From Cohnella phaseoli (GTDB lineage: Bacteria > Bacillota > Bacilli > Paenibacillales > Paenibacillaceae): 64,000 nt of DNA. The stretch lies in contig NZ_QRDZ01000007.1 of the NCBI RefSeq assembly GCF_003386235.1, positions 124,001 to 188,000 of the forward strand, written 5' to 3'. This document shows positions 34,365 through 43,095 of this stretch, piece by piece. The position numbers and the translations under genes were made by a program. How positions within the stretch are numbered: position 1 is the stretch's first letter; each line of letters begins with the position of its first letter. The notes under the pieces are model-generated. The model saw only the letters and a program-made list of their open reading frames with translations. It made no database searches and had not been told where the DNA came from.

Positions 34365-35327
34365 TTAGCGCACTGCTCGGTTTGGATTATTTAAGTTAGA
34401 TAACTCCCATACTATATTAAATAACCGATTAATTTGAATGACCCTGTGGTTATCTGAATCACTGATCAGCCAATCCCCATTTGATAATTCTCTCGCACTG
34501 TTCGGTGACAGTAACCCTCCATGGTATTCACGCACAATTTCCTTGTTGGATGGATTAACTTCAACAACACGATTGTTGTGTTCGTCTGCAATGAGATAGT
34601 TTTTATTTTTCATTTCTTGGATCGAGCTTGGGTGATTAAACCCGCCTATTTCCCATATGATTTCTTTTGATTTGTAATCTATTTCATAAGCTTTATGATT
34701 AAAGTCTACCACTAGAATATTACCATCGGTTTTACGCCAAACACCCCGAGGATATAAGAATGTTGGTTTTGACGCCCAAATGATTTTACCAGTTTGCGAT
34801 AACAGAATAACTTTGCTCGTCTCCGAATTTTCTACAGTTAAGATGTCACCATCAGAAGTCACTTGCACGTCTCTAACAGCTTGGTTTAAGATTGTCGTTT
34901 CTTCACCTGTTCTTTTATTAATCTTTACTAGCTGATTATAGTTTAACAGGGAAAGAAGCAATTCATCCTTATTTAAAGGTGCAATACCGAAATACGTTTG
35001 TCCTTGTAGTTTCTTCTCCCATACGACATTTCCAAGTGGATCAATCTCCATTGCCGCCATTCCCATGTCATCGGTAACATAAGTATTTTCTTTGGGTAAA
35101 AAATAGTACATAAGATTAGGAGCGGTTACAATCTGATGGTAAATGGGAATGGTTCCTTCATTACTAATTATTGACTTTTCATGGTTGTCCGCCTCATGCC
35201 AAGCACCGCGCCGAGCTATTTCATGAAAGATATTTTCAGTAATAGAAGAATTGTTCTTGTACACATCTGTCGACAAGCCAGTGTAGATAAACATAGACAG
35301 TATAAGGATTGTCTTTGTAATTTCCAC
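34365..35327 (-). CDS. Exported beta-propeller protein (PQQ/arylsulfotransferase-like)
   Basis: Protein of 320 aa. A GTG start at 35327, with GGAGG seven bases upstream, gives a proper signal peptide (MEITKTILILSMFIYTGLST). The more upstream ATG at 35363 would not. The rest is a beta-propeller with repeats around DPLGNVVWEKKL, SQTGKIIWASKP and NPSNKEIVREYHGG, and HNNR/DNHR turns as in PQQ-like and aryl-sulfotransferase-type propellers. A catalytic role is not evident. As the last gene of the glycan operon it may bind or modify the exported glycan. Confidence 0.75.
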   Translation of the reverse strand: MEITKTILILSMFIYTGLSTDVYKNNSSITENIFHEIARRGAWHEADNHEKSIISNEGTIPIYHQIVTAPNLMYYFLPKENTYVTDDMGMAAMEIDPLGNVVWEKKLQGQTYFGIAPLNKDELLLSLLNYNQLVKINKRTGEETTILNQAVRDVQVTSDGDILTVENSETSKVILLSQTGKIIWASKPTFLYPRGVWRKTDGNILVVDFNHKAYEIDYKSKEIIWEIGGFNHPSSIQEMKNKNYLIADEHNNRVVEVNPSNKEIVREYHGGLLSPNSARELSNGDWLISDSDNHRVIQINRLFNIVWELSNLNNPNRAVR

Positions 35328-35411
35328 GATGATTCCTCCGATTAGATCCAGTAATTCCGTCATTAAATACGCTTGTGACTTAGGTTTGCAACTCTAGAGT
35401 CTTAACATCAC

Positions 35412-36593
35412 CTAGCAATCTACCAAGCTTCTAACCACTTTCATCACATTTAATGTAGATTGTCCAAGACTTGTATTCTCCCACTCGCAGTTCCCCTGCC
35501 GGGTTAAGGCGATTATTAAGGCTTCTTCCAGTTGCTCCAGGTCAGTAATTCCTTTGGAAATACCCAGATTTGAGTACGCGACTTCCGTAGTATAGACCGA
35601 TAAATCAACGGTAATAACTGGCTTTCCCAATAGTGCTGCCTCAAGTCCTACTGTAGAAGTCATAGTTACGACTAGATCAACGGCATGCAGCAAGGGATGC
35701 AGATTGTCTTTATTAATTTCTACTCGATCCGGCAGTTCCGAATACTTTATATCCTCGCTCGGATGAAATCTTAACAACAAAATCCAGTCGTCGTGTTTTT
35801 TCACGCATTCCATCAAGCGTTGTTCTATTAACCGAGGCAATTGCTCATTTCCAGGCTCAGGTTGGGAAGCCCATAAGATTACCTTTTTGTCTTTCCAATG
35901 TTTACGGGCTTTTAAGGATTCGCCCTCTTCCATTAAACGATTGTCCGTAAGATAATCGAAGGCCGGATTTCCAGTGACGACAATATCACTCTCGTCTCGC
36001 CCCTTCATAATGAAGAAATCTTTAATCCGCTTATCCAGCACGCATACTTTATTGCCGTAGCGCCTATCTTTAATCCATTCGATTTCCGTGAATCCAAATA
36101 GATCAACTAAGCAAATAGAAGGTATATTTAATATGCTGGCGCACGTAATTAAGGCTTGCTCCGATCTCGGGGAGTTCGTTGCAACTACCAAGTCAGGCTT
36201 GACCTTTTTAAGAAGTCTCTCCATAACGGTCAATTGCAGAAACCCCTGTCTCCCCTTTTCTGCGAATATAGCTTTGGCTTCGACTTCACCGAATCTATTC
36301 ACGAGATCCATATATGACAAGCCCATGTAAGCTACTGATTCCTCGTATGATACCAACTTGGTATCCAACTGTTTAACTAGATCGCGCCCTATCCGATAAG
36401 CAGCTTGATCGTCTGGTTCAATAATATCCTTGTAGCCGATATACGGAATCCCTTCTTCCTCAAGTTTCTTTCCTGCCGTTGTCAATCCCAAAACCTCAAT
36501 ATCCCAATCCGTATGTCGTTGAACATACTTAATAACCGGTAAAACGGCGTTAATATGGCCACCGCCATATGCCGCAAATAGTATTTTCGTCAT
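35412..36593 (-). CDS. GT-B fold glycosyltransferase
   Basis: Cytoplasmic protein of 393 aa. The start ILFAAYGGGHINAVLPVIKY is a GT-B acceptor-side loop. The C-terminal half has HPSEDIKYSELPDRVEIN and TMTSTVGLEAALLGKPVITV, the nucleotide-sugar-binding region seen in UDP-GlcNAc 2-epimerase-like and CDP-glycerol-type transferases. The donor cannot be told from sequence; a CMP-nonulosonate is possible because of the operon. GAGG lies five to six bases before the ATG. It follows asnB by 18 bp. Confidence 0.72.
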   Translation of the reverse strand: MTKILFAAYGGGHINAVLPVIKYVQRHTDWDIEVLGLTTAGKKLEEEGIPYIGYKDIIEPDDQAAYRIGRDLVKQLDTKLVSYEESVAYMGLSYMDLVNRFGEVEAKAIFAEKGRQGFLQLTVMERLLKKVKPDLVVATNSPRSEQALITCASILNIPSICLVDLFGFTEIEWIKDRRYGNKVCVLDKRIKDFFIMKGRDESDIVVTGNPAFDYLTDNRLMEEGESLKARKHWKDKKVILWASQPEPGNEQLPRLIEQRLMECVKKHDDWILLLRFHPSEDIKYSELPDRVEINKDNLHPLLHAVDLVVTMTSTVGLEAALLGKPVITVDLSVYTTEVAYSNLGISKGITDLEQLEEALIIALTRQGNCEWENTSLGQSTLNVMKVVRSLVDC

Positions 36594-36611
36594 ATCAACC
36601 TCGTTTTCATA

Positions 36612-38399
36612 TCAATAGGATAGATCGGACTCGTTAATAAATATATCGAACCAATACTCCAAAGATATAAGTGCCCTGATTAATCGTGTATTATTTTGTT
36701 TGCCCGTTTGATGATTAGTTAGCATCGCCCTTACGTATTCTTGATTCACGATCCCTCTACGAATTAAATTGCCTTGAAGCAGTTTGGTTTCCGTAAATTC
36801 AGCAAGATCCTTTTTAAACCATTCCCCTATCGGAACGGTGAACATTTGTTTTTTTCTATAGACAAGCTCATTACCCAATAATGATTCTACTGCTTTTTTA
36901 AAAATGTATTTTGTTTCTCCATTCATTAATTTGTATTTCCCGGGAATCTTAAAGGCCAGTTCAACCATTCTGACATCTAAGAAAGGAGTACGCGCCTCTA
37001 ACGAAACCGCCATCCCCATTCTATCCGGTTTCACCAAATTATTGCCGGGTAGCAGTAACATCGTATCTATGTATAGCGCTTTATTTATCCGATCCATATG
37101 CGCAGATTGTTGGAATAAAGGGGCAAGAACATCGAACGAACTTACGCTGTTGAGATTCCTGCGCTTATACTCTTCCGTCAGCAACAGATTCTTCTGTTCC
37201 TCCGTGAACAGGGAGATGTTCTCGAAGTACTTACTTTCGAATTGAAGGGCATCAAGCTCCGCTTGTTGTCCGAAGAAATGCTTGTACTTATCGTATCCGG
37301 CAAATAGCTCGTCTCCCCCGTCTCCGGTTAGAACCATTTTGACATGCTTAGCCGCCAGCTGGGAAACTTTATATGTAGGCATAAACGAAACATCGCCATG
37401 GGGTTGGTCGCAATGATAAATCATTTTAGACCACAGATTCAACATATTAAGATCGACTTTTTCCATCGTGTGATCCGTATGAAACAAATCCGCTACTTGT
37501 TGGGCATAAGGAGATTCATCAAACCTATCGTCATGGAACCCGATCGAGAAAGTCTTGACCGGCCAGTTCATATGCTTCGACATAAGCCCTACAACCGTAC
37601 TTGAATCAACGCCGCCGGACAGAAACGCACCAAACGGAACATCCGCACGCAATCTTATTCTTACGGCATCATCCAATACGGATAAAATTTGGTCTATCCA
37701 GTACGAATCGCTATGTTCTTCGCAGGTAATGGACGACAGGTTCCACCACTGTTTGACATGAATATCCGATTTACTAACTTTTATCCAATGTCCTGGCATA
37801 AGGTGAGTGATATTCTTAAACATAGTTAATGGAGGAGGTACAAAGTTATAGCTCAAATAATGGCTTAGAGCAGCGTCATTTACTTTTCTGCTTATCCCCG
37901 ACTTAAGAATCGTTTTGATCTCCGAACCAAACAATACCTTTCCGTTATCATCGGAAATATACATTGGTTTTACGCCGACTCTGTCTCTAATTACATACAT
38001 TGCATCTTCACGAGAATCATAAATTGCGATGCTAAACATCCCGTTCAGCTTTTCTACAAAGTCGATTCCATGAACCTCATATAGCCTTAATATAACTTCG
38101 GTATCCGAGTTAGTCTTACAGGGATACCCCTTATCCGATACATATTTAGCTAATTCGATATGATTGTAGATTTCCCCGTTTTGAACCACAACGATATCTT
38201 CGTCGTCCGAAATAAACGGCTGATTTCCTCCCTCGATATCGATAATCGACAATCTTTGGTTCCCAAGCGCGACGCCTTTCCCTTCCCATATTGCGCAATC
38301 ATCGGGGCCGCGATGTTTTATGCTGTCCGCCATGGATTGTAATACATTCCTCTGTAAGTTACGTCCGTCTCTACTATAATAACCAAAGATGCCGCACAT
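36612..38399 (-). CDS. asnB: AsnB-type glutamine amidotransferase (asparagine synthase family)
   Basis: Protein of 595 aa. The N-terminal Ntn domain has the nucleophile Cys2 (MCGIFGYYSR), RLSIIDIEGGNQP and NGEIYNH. The C-terminal synthase domain has the PP-loop FLSGGVDSSTVVGL and GDGGDELFAGYDKYKH. It makes asparagine or, in glycan loci, amidates a carboxyl group on a sugar or amino acid. The reading frame is full and all core motifs are kept. Position between a sugar transferase and a glycosyltransferase suggests glycan modification rather than bulk asparagine synthesis. Confidence 0.9.
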   Translation of the reverse strand: MCGIFGYYSRDGRNLQRNVLQSMADSIKHRGPDDCAIWEGKGVALGNQRLSIIDIEGGNQPFISDDEDIVVVQNGEIYNHIELAKYVSDKGYPCKTNSDTEVILRLYEVHGIDFVEKLNGMFSIAIYDSREDAMYVIRDRVGVKPMYISDDNGKVLFGSEIKTILKSGISRKVNDAALSHYLSYNFVPPPLTMFKNITHLMPGHWIKVSKSDIHVKQWWNLSSITCEEHSDSYWIDQILSVLDDAVRIRLRADVPFGAFLSGGVDSSTVVGLMSKHMNWPVKTFSIGFHDDRFDESPYAQQVADLFHTDHTMEKVDLNMLNLWSKMIYHCDQPHGDVSFMPTYKVSQLAAKHVKMVLTGDGGDELFAGYDKYKHFFGQQAELDALQFESKYFENISLFTEEQKNLLLTEEYKRRNLNSVSSFDVLAPLFQQSAHMDRINKALYIDTMLLLPGNNLVKPDRMGMAVSLEARTPFLDVRMVELAFKIPGKYKLMNGETKYIFKKAVESLLGNELVYRKKQMFTVPIGEWFKKDLAEFTETKLLQGNLIRRGIVNQEYVRAMLTNHQTGKQNNTRLIRALISLEYWFDIFINESDLSY

Positions 38400-38402
38400 G
38401 GA

Positions 38403-38957
38403 TTAATAGCTCCCCCTTTTTACAACTTGCTTTGCCGTCAAAAAAATAATTTTTATATCGAAAGAAAAGCTGCATTCTTTTACGTAGTTCAGATCAAGTT
38501 CCTTCCTTTGCTCGATAGTAGCATCAGAGCGAAGCGTTGCCTGAGCGTATCCTGTTATGCCCGGTCTCACTCGATGCCTCATTTCCCACTCCGCATCCGA
38601 GTAGAACTCCTTTTGCGCTTGGAGATCCGGTCTAGGTCCTACTAAGCTCATATCGCCTTTCAACACATTGATGAGTTGAGGCAATTCGTCAAGACTTGTT
38701 TTTCTAAGAAAAGCTCCTACTCTTGTAATCCTCTTATCGCCTTTAGCAGTATAATAAGGGCCTCTTGACTCTGCGTCGGGTATCATACTACGAAATTTAT
38801 ATATTGGGAACTCCTTGCCGTAGATGCCTACCCTATTCTGTTTAAATAGGACTCCGCCTTTAGAATTTATTACGATAGCCAAGGATATTATTAATAAAAA
38901 CGGTAATGTCAAAAGAAGAAAGGTGAAGCTTACAACGATGTCGAAACTTCTTTTCAC
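38403..38957 (-). CDS. Monotopic phosphoglycosyl transferase (WcaJ/PglC family)
   Basis: Initiating sugar-1-phosphate transferase (184 aa) that loads the first sugar onto undecaprenyl phosphate. N-terminal re-entrant helix SFTFLLLTLPFLLIISLAIV, then KQNRVGIYGKEFPIYKFRSM, KTSLDELPQLINVLKGDMSL, VGPRPDL and RPGITGYAQ. It is the short PglC form. The start is GTG at 38957 with GAGGAG eight bases upstream. With the dehydratase at 54174 and the NeuD/PglD-type acetyltransferase it could start the glycan with N,N'-diacetylbacillosamine; that is inference. Confidence 0.93.
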   Translation of the reverse strand: MKRSFDIVVSFTFLLLTLPFLLIISLAIVINSKGGVLFKQNRVGIYGKEFPIYKFRSMIPDAESRGPYYTAKGDKRITRVGAFLRKTSLDELPQLINVLKGDMSLVGPRPDLQAQKEFYSDAEWEMRHRVRPGITGYAQATLRSDATIEQRKELDLNYVKECSFSFDIKIIFLTAKQVVKRGSY

Positions 38958-38961
38958 ACAC

Positions 38962-39792
38962 TCATCTCCTCACTAGATCTCTTCTAGACTTCACGAACTC
39001 TTCAACTTTTGATTTGAATAGCAATCTGCCTTTTTCCGTTTCTTCAGGACTACGCTCTATTAATTTCCGTCTCAATAGTCGTAACTGTCGGATTTCCTTT
39101 TCCAGATCGACGTTTGCGATCAGCTCTTGCAGATTTTTAGCGTTCCCGTGAAACGCTCTCGATAGAATCACGGACTCCGATCCTAATCTAGCATGTTCCC
39201 CCAATACTAACTCACCGGATACGATCCCACTGCCGAATCTAGAAATTCCGCCAAAGCCAAACCGCAGTCCACGTAATTTAACGATTCCAGCCATATAGTC
39301 GACTAATCCGCCGGATAATATCTCAAACATAAAATCAAGCTTTAACGCCAAGTGCAGGTCATTTAATCCAAAATAAATTTCGGTAATCCCTTCTACCTCC
39401 GCAATCCCATCCAATCGAACCATAGCCTGTGCAGTTTCGACCAGCGGAATTACATCGCATCTCCCATTCACATAAGCACAAAATTGTTCAACTTCTTCTC
39501 TTCCATAGAACATCGGAATCATCAATATATCTGCCCCTGCATCCAAAGCCCGTTCTACTTCATCTTTCGTATTGTCATGAAACGGATTAAGACGGATAAG
39601 CATTTGGGCATCCGCAATGGACTTCTTCACCTTATATGCGTCCTCGAACGAATGACTACTGATAACGGTATCCAAATGTCCTTGCCGTTCAACTTTCCCA
39701 TTCCGTTCTAAGTCAACAAATACCCGATCCACGCCTGACTGGACGGCATATTGAGCGACTTCAGGATCATTAGCTATTAACATTAATTTCAT
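38962..39792 (-). CDS. HpcH/HpaI aldolase/citrate lyase family protein
   Basis: TIM-barrel protein of 276 aa. Segments DRVFVDLERNGKVERQG, RLNPFHDNTKDEVERALDAG, DILMIPMFYGREEV, PLVETAQAMVRLDGI and EIYFGLNDLHLAL fit the HpcH/HpaI class. This class makes or breaks pyruvate-derived or oxaloacetate-derived C-C bonds using a divalent metal. A role for this family in nonulosonate synthesis is not known to me. It overlaps the flippase gene by 23 bp and is 4 bp from the sugar transferase, so it is firmly part of the operon. Confidence 0.82.
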   Translation of the reverse strand: MKLMLIANDPEVAQYAVQSGVDRVFVDLERNGKVERQGHLDTVISSHSFEDAYKVKKSIADAQMLIRLNPFHDNTKDEVERALDAGADILMIPMFYGREEVEQFCAYVNGRCDVIPLVETAQAMVRLDGIAEVEGITEIYFGLNDLHLALKLDFMFEILSGGLVDYMAGIVKLRGLRFGFGGISRFGSGIVSGELVLGEHARLGSESVILSRAFHGNAKNLQELIANVDLEKEIRQLRLLRRKLIERSPEETEKGRLLFKSKVEEFVKSRRDLVRR

Positions 39793-41305
39793 TGTTATCT
39801 ACCCTCCGCTTAAACTTAATAAGAAGAATGGACCTAATCTTCTCTACCGCCAAAAATGCCAATGAAAGAGAGAGGACGCCGCCAAGCAATGCTACAATGA
39901 TTTGAACCCCCACGGAGGTAGGCAAAAGGTAACTAGCAATCATTACGATCACGCTTGAGCATCCCAGTACGCAAATCATTCGTACGATATCCAGGGATAT
40001 TAGTACTTTAAATAGATTAATCTTATGTCTTCTAAATAAGAATATACTTTGCGTCCCAAACAATAGCCAAAAAATAATCGTATTTGATATCATTAACCCT
40101 TCAATTTCAAAAGTCGTAACAAACAACAGACATAATGGGATAAATAAAACAACGGAAATGAGGCTAATGACAAACGGTACTTTCGTATCCCCTTTTGCGT
40201 TGAATATCATCTGAACTAAGTTTGAAAGCCCCATCGCCGGCAGTGCCAAAGCGCCTAGCATTAACAAACGGGAAATCTCATTCAAACTTTCGTTCGAAAG
40301 ATTACCCCAGCCAAATGTTAGCGTAGCAATTTCCGGGCTGAACCAGGCAAAATATATGCTTACTGCAGTCGCAACTACAAAGGTCAGCCCCGCCGCAAGG
40401 GAGACCGTAGATTGCATTTCTTTTACGTCGGCATTTGCTGACATTTCTGCTAGCCTAGGCAGTAATACGATTGGTATTACCGTTAATACAGCTCCCATTG
40501 GCAGTTCAATAATTTTATTGGCAAAATTTAAAATAGATACCGCTCCATCGCCTTCGAACGAAGCAAAGCCTCTAGCGATCACTGGTATCAAAAACAACAA
40601 TCCACTTGTTGAAACGACTTGGAAATAACGGAAGAGCATCCCTTTGTTAAATATTCGTGTTTTGCCACCGGTAGGGTTATTACTCGCGAATAACCTAGGA
40701 ACATTCAAAATTTGTGAAGACAATCTAACCATGGAAGCAACTAATATTGCCCACGATAAATAAAATAATGCGCTACTTTGAGGAGATAGGGCAAGAACAA
40801 GAATAAGAATCGCATTAAAGATTAACGTCCCTAGGGCGGGGACAACAAATCTTCCGTCCGATTGCAAGTACGACGTAACCATAGCCGTAGCGGCGGTAAT
40901 AGGAATCGACCAAAATACTATTCTTAAATAATTTCCTGACTCCGCGAGGGTGTCCTGACTAAACCCCGGCGAAATTAAAGAAACAATATCTCGAGAAAAT
41001 AACGATAACACAATGGAGATAAAACCAAATGATGCTAGAGTTAATACCATTCCTTCAAAGTACAATCGACGACCATCGGCCGGGCCCAATTTCTTAAACT
41101 CGGGAATAAAAACTGCGCTGACGGCTCCGCCGATAAGTATTGTCAAAAATAAATCCGGTAACGTTAGTATCGTTATCGCGATATCGCTATCAGATGTGGC
41201 ACCGAATTTCGAGGCAATAACCGCTTCCCGAAAAAATCCAGCGATTCTGCCTAGCATTATGCCCAGAGAAACGATAATTCCAGCTTTAATAATTTTTCTG
41301 AGCAT
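39770..41305 (-). CDS. MurJ/Wzx-type lipid-linked glycan flippase
   Basis: Polytopic membrane protein of the MviN/MurJ branch of the MOP superfamily (511 aa from the ATG at 41305; an ATG at 41320 is also open and has AGG upstream). It begins LRKIIKAGIIVSLGIMLGRI, AGFFREAVIASKFGATSDSD, the MurJ N-terminal pattern, and has about 14 helices. Within this operon it probably flips the lipid-linked glycan rather than lipid II. It overlaps both the upstream membrane-protein gene and the downstream aldolase gene. Confidence 0.88.
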   Translation of the reverse strand: MLRKIIKAGIIVSLGIMLGRIAGFFREAVIASKFGATSDSDIAITILTLPDLFLTILIGGAVSAVFIPEFKKLGPADGRRLYFEGMVLTLASFGFISIVLSLFSRDIVSLISPGFSQDTLAESGNYLRIVFWSIPITAATAMVTSYLQSDGRFVVPALGTLIFNAILILVLALSPQSSALFYLSWAILVASMVRLSSQILNVPRLFASNNPTGGKTRIFNKGMLFRYFQVVSTSGLLFLIPVIARGFASFEGDGAVSILNFANKIIELPMGAVLTVIPIVLLPRLAEMSANADVKEMQSTVSLAAGLTFVVATAVSIYFAWFSPEIATLTFGWGNLSNESLNEISRLLMLGALALPAMGLSNLVQMIFNAKGDTKVPFVISLISVVLFIPLCLLFVTTFEIEGLMISNTIIFWLLFGTQSIFLFRRHKINLFKVLISLDIVRMICVLGCSSVIVMIASYLLPTSVGVQIIVALLGGVLSLSLAFLAVEKIRSILLIKFKRRVDNNEINVNS

Positions 41306-42428
41306 TGGTTCCAACCACATCCAAACCTGTAAGAGTCATTACTAACCTGGTAAAGAAAAAGCTACTGATCAAAATAATGCTCGGGATAATCATAAGAGCT
41401 GTCGAAACTCCGAATAATCCCCCAAACATACATATTGGCAATGAGAGGATAACAGGTAAAAGCATCGGATTTCGATCTCTAGAGTATCTATAAATTTTGA
41501 TTGCCGGGATCATGATTAATAGAACAAAAACGATAACGATCGCAATCAGTTTTGGGTGTGTATTCATGATACTTCCCAGACCGTGTGTCATCATCTTGTA
41601 AATCCCGTCAAATCCACCCCCAAAATACGAAATGTTTTTGTTAATCATTTTCATAATGTAGGGTCCAGTTAATATAACAAAGAACGCCAAAAAGAGTAAC
41701 AAACCTATATATGAACGTTTATTATGCTTAAGTATAATAAACGTACCCATCAATATTTGAAGTAAAGTAATCATCATCGTTCCGCTGCTGACCGTGCTGA
41801 TGAAGAAACATACCGAAAATGCAAAGTAATCACTTATGGCGAAACTTTCTTTCGAGTTTATTTTGCTCATTTGAATATAGATTATGTATATTAATCCCAC
41901 GAATGCAGCGATAAGCCTTCCATTCATTAACGCTGAAAGAGCAATCGTCGACATAACCGAAGTTATTCCAAACACGATAGGCGCTAAAGCCATAACATTC
42001 CGATACAAGTAACCTACGGATACATGAGTAAGCACAAACGCCGCAAATAAAACCGCGCCATAGAACGTAAAGGAGGTATCAATATCCCAATCCAGCCACT
42101 CTGAAAGCACAACAGCAGGATAAGACACCATAAACCTCGGCCCCCAAATATGCCCTGATAGCAACACCTTAATTGGGTCAGAGTATATTAAATCCCGAAT
42201 TTGAGGCAAAAATTCAAAATGAATGTACTCTAACCTGATCCCAACTATAATAATATAAGAAAATAGAAACAGATTTACGAAATAAGCCCATTTGCGATAC
42301 ATGACAAACAGGCCTAAGATGAAAGCAAGCATGACTAAAAAAAACAAGGGATAGACTGGGAATAATGTCATGTATATAGGAAATAAGATTCCTATAACAA
42401 GCACCAACAACCAACTACTTTTCCCCAT
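41286..42428 (-). CDS. Polytopic membrane protein, candidate glycan polymerase
   Basis: About 11 hydrophobic helices in 380 aa, with a loop containing HIWGPRFMVSYPAVVLSEWL. No motif is diagnostic. The size, topology and place next to a flippase gene fit a Wzy-type polymerase or a transferase of the GT-C kind, but there is already an O-antigen-ligase-like protein in the operon. The last codons overlap the flippase gene. Confidence 0.65.
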   Translation of the reverse strand: MGKSSWLLVLVIGILFPIYMTLFPVYPLFFLVMLAFILGLFVMYRKWAYFVNLFLFSYIIIVGIRLEYIHFEFLPQIRDLIYSDPIKVLLSGHIWGPRFMVSYPAVVLSEWLDWDIDTSFTFYGAVLFAAFVLTHVSVGYLYRNVMALAPIVFGITSVMSTIALSALMNGRLIAAFVGLIYIIYIQMSKINSKESFAISDYFAFSVCFFISTVSSGTMMITLLQILMGTFIILKHNKRSYIGLLLFLAFFVILTGPYIMKMINKNISYFGGGFDGIYKMMTHGLGSIMNTHPKLIAIVIVFVLLIMIPAIKIYRYSRDRNPMLLPVILSLPICMFGGLFGVSTALMIIPSIILISSFFFTRLVMTLTGLDVVGTNAQKNY

Positions 42429-42438
42429 TCCCCCGCAC

Positions 42439-43095
42439 CTACCCTAAATTGTGATTCACAAAATTGTTCATGATCTTCAAGCCTACATGCCCGCTTTTCT
42501 CGGGATGAAATTGGCATCCATATATATTACCGGATCTTATGACTCCAGTAATCTCATGATTGTAATAGGAGGTAACCGCTAAAACCATATTCCGGTTAGC
42601 CGGTTGAACTCGAAAGGAATGTACAAAGTACACGGATGACTGTTGAGGTATTCCCGTCAAAATGGAATTATCCCATGTATCTCCATCATGACCTCTCGTC
42701 GTTATCTCGCTCCAACCAATATGCGGAATACGAATTTTATCCCCATTTTGGTCGACGTTAGGAATAGCGGATACTTTCCCGCTGATCATCCCAAGCCCCT
42801 CGTGTTCACCAAATTCTTCGCTCGCATCCATCAATAATTGCATACCCAGACATATCCCTAGAAAAGGTCGGCCGCTCTTAACAAACTCCTTTAACGGAGC
42901 TATCAAGTCTCTCGACCTTAAACCTTCCATTCCATCGGCGAATGCACCGACTCCCGGCAGCACTACTCTACCTGAATGCAATATGTCTTTAGGATCGCTG
43001 GATAATTTGACAGTAGCGCCGCATAATTCAAGAGCGCGTTTAACGCTACTTATGTTACCAATACCATAATCAATTATCGTGACTGAGCGATCCAT
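42439..43095 (-). CDS. hisH: HisH-like glutamine amidotransferase subunit
   Basis: Class I glutaminase (218 aa) with oxyanion strand LPGVGAFADGM, nucleophile GICLGMQLL, and the His-Glu pair in YGCQFHPEKSGH. In this setting it releases ammonia from glutamine for the WbuX-type enzyme rather than for histidine synthesis; no other his genes are near. The ATG at 43095, with AGGAG upstream, overlaps the end of the hisF-like gene by 26 bp; the longer frame to 43200 is a shadow of hisF. Confidence 0.92.
   Translation of the reverse strand: MDRSVTIIDYGIGNISSVKRALELCGATVKLSSDPKDILHSGRVVLPGVGAFADGMEGLRSRDLIAPLKEFVKSGRPFLGICLGMQLLMDASEEFGEHEGLGMISGKVSAIPNVDQNGDKIRIPHIGWSEITTRGHDGDTWDNSILTGIPQQSSVYFVHSFRVQPANRNMVLAVTSYYNHEITGVIRSGNIYGCQFHPEKSGHVGLKIMNNFVNHNLG

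Noticed and set aside
42214..42414. 66-codon minus-strand frame within the polytopic membrane protein gene
   Set aside because: Out-of-frame shadow of the membrane protein.
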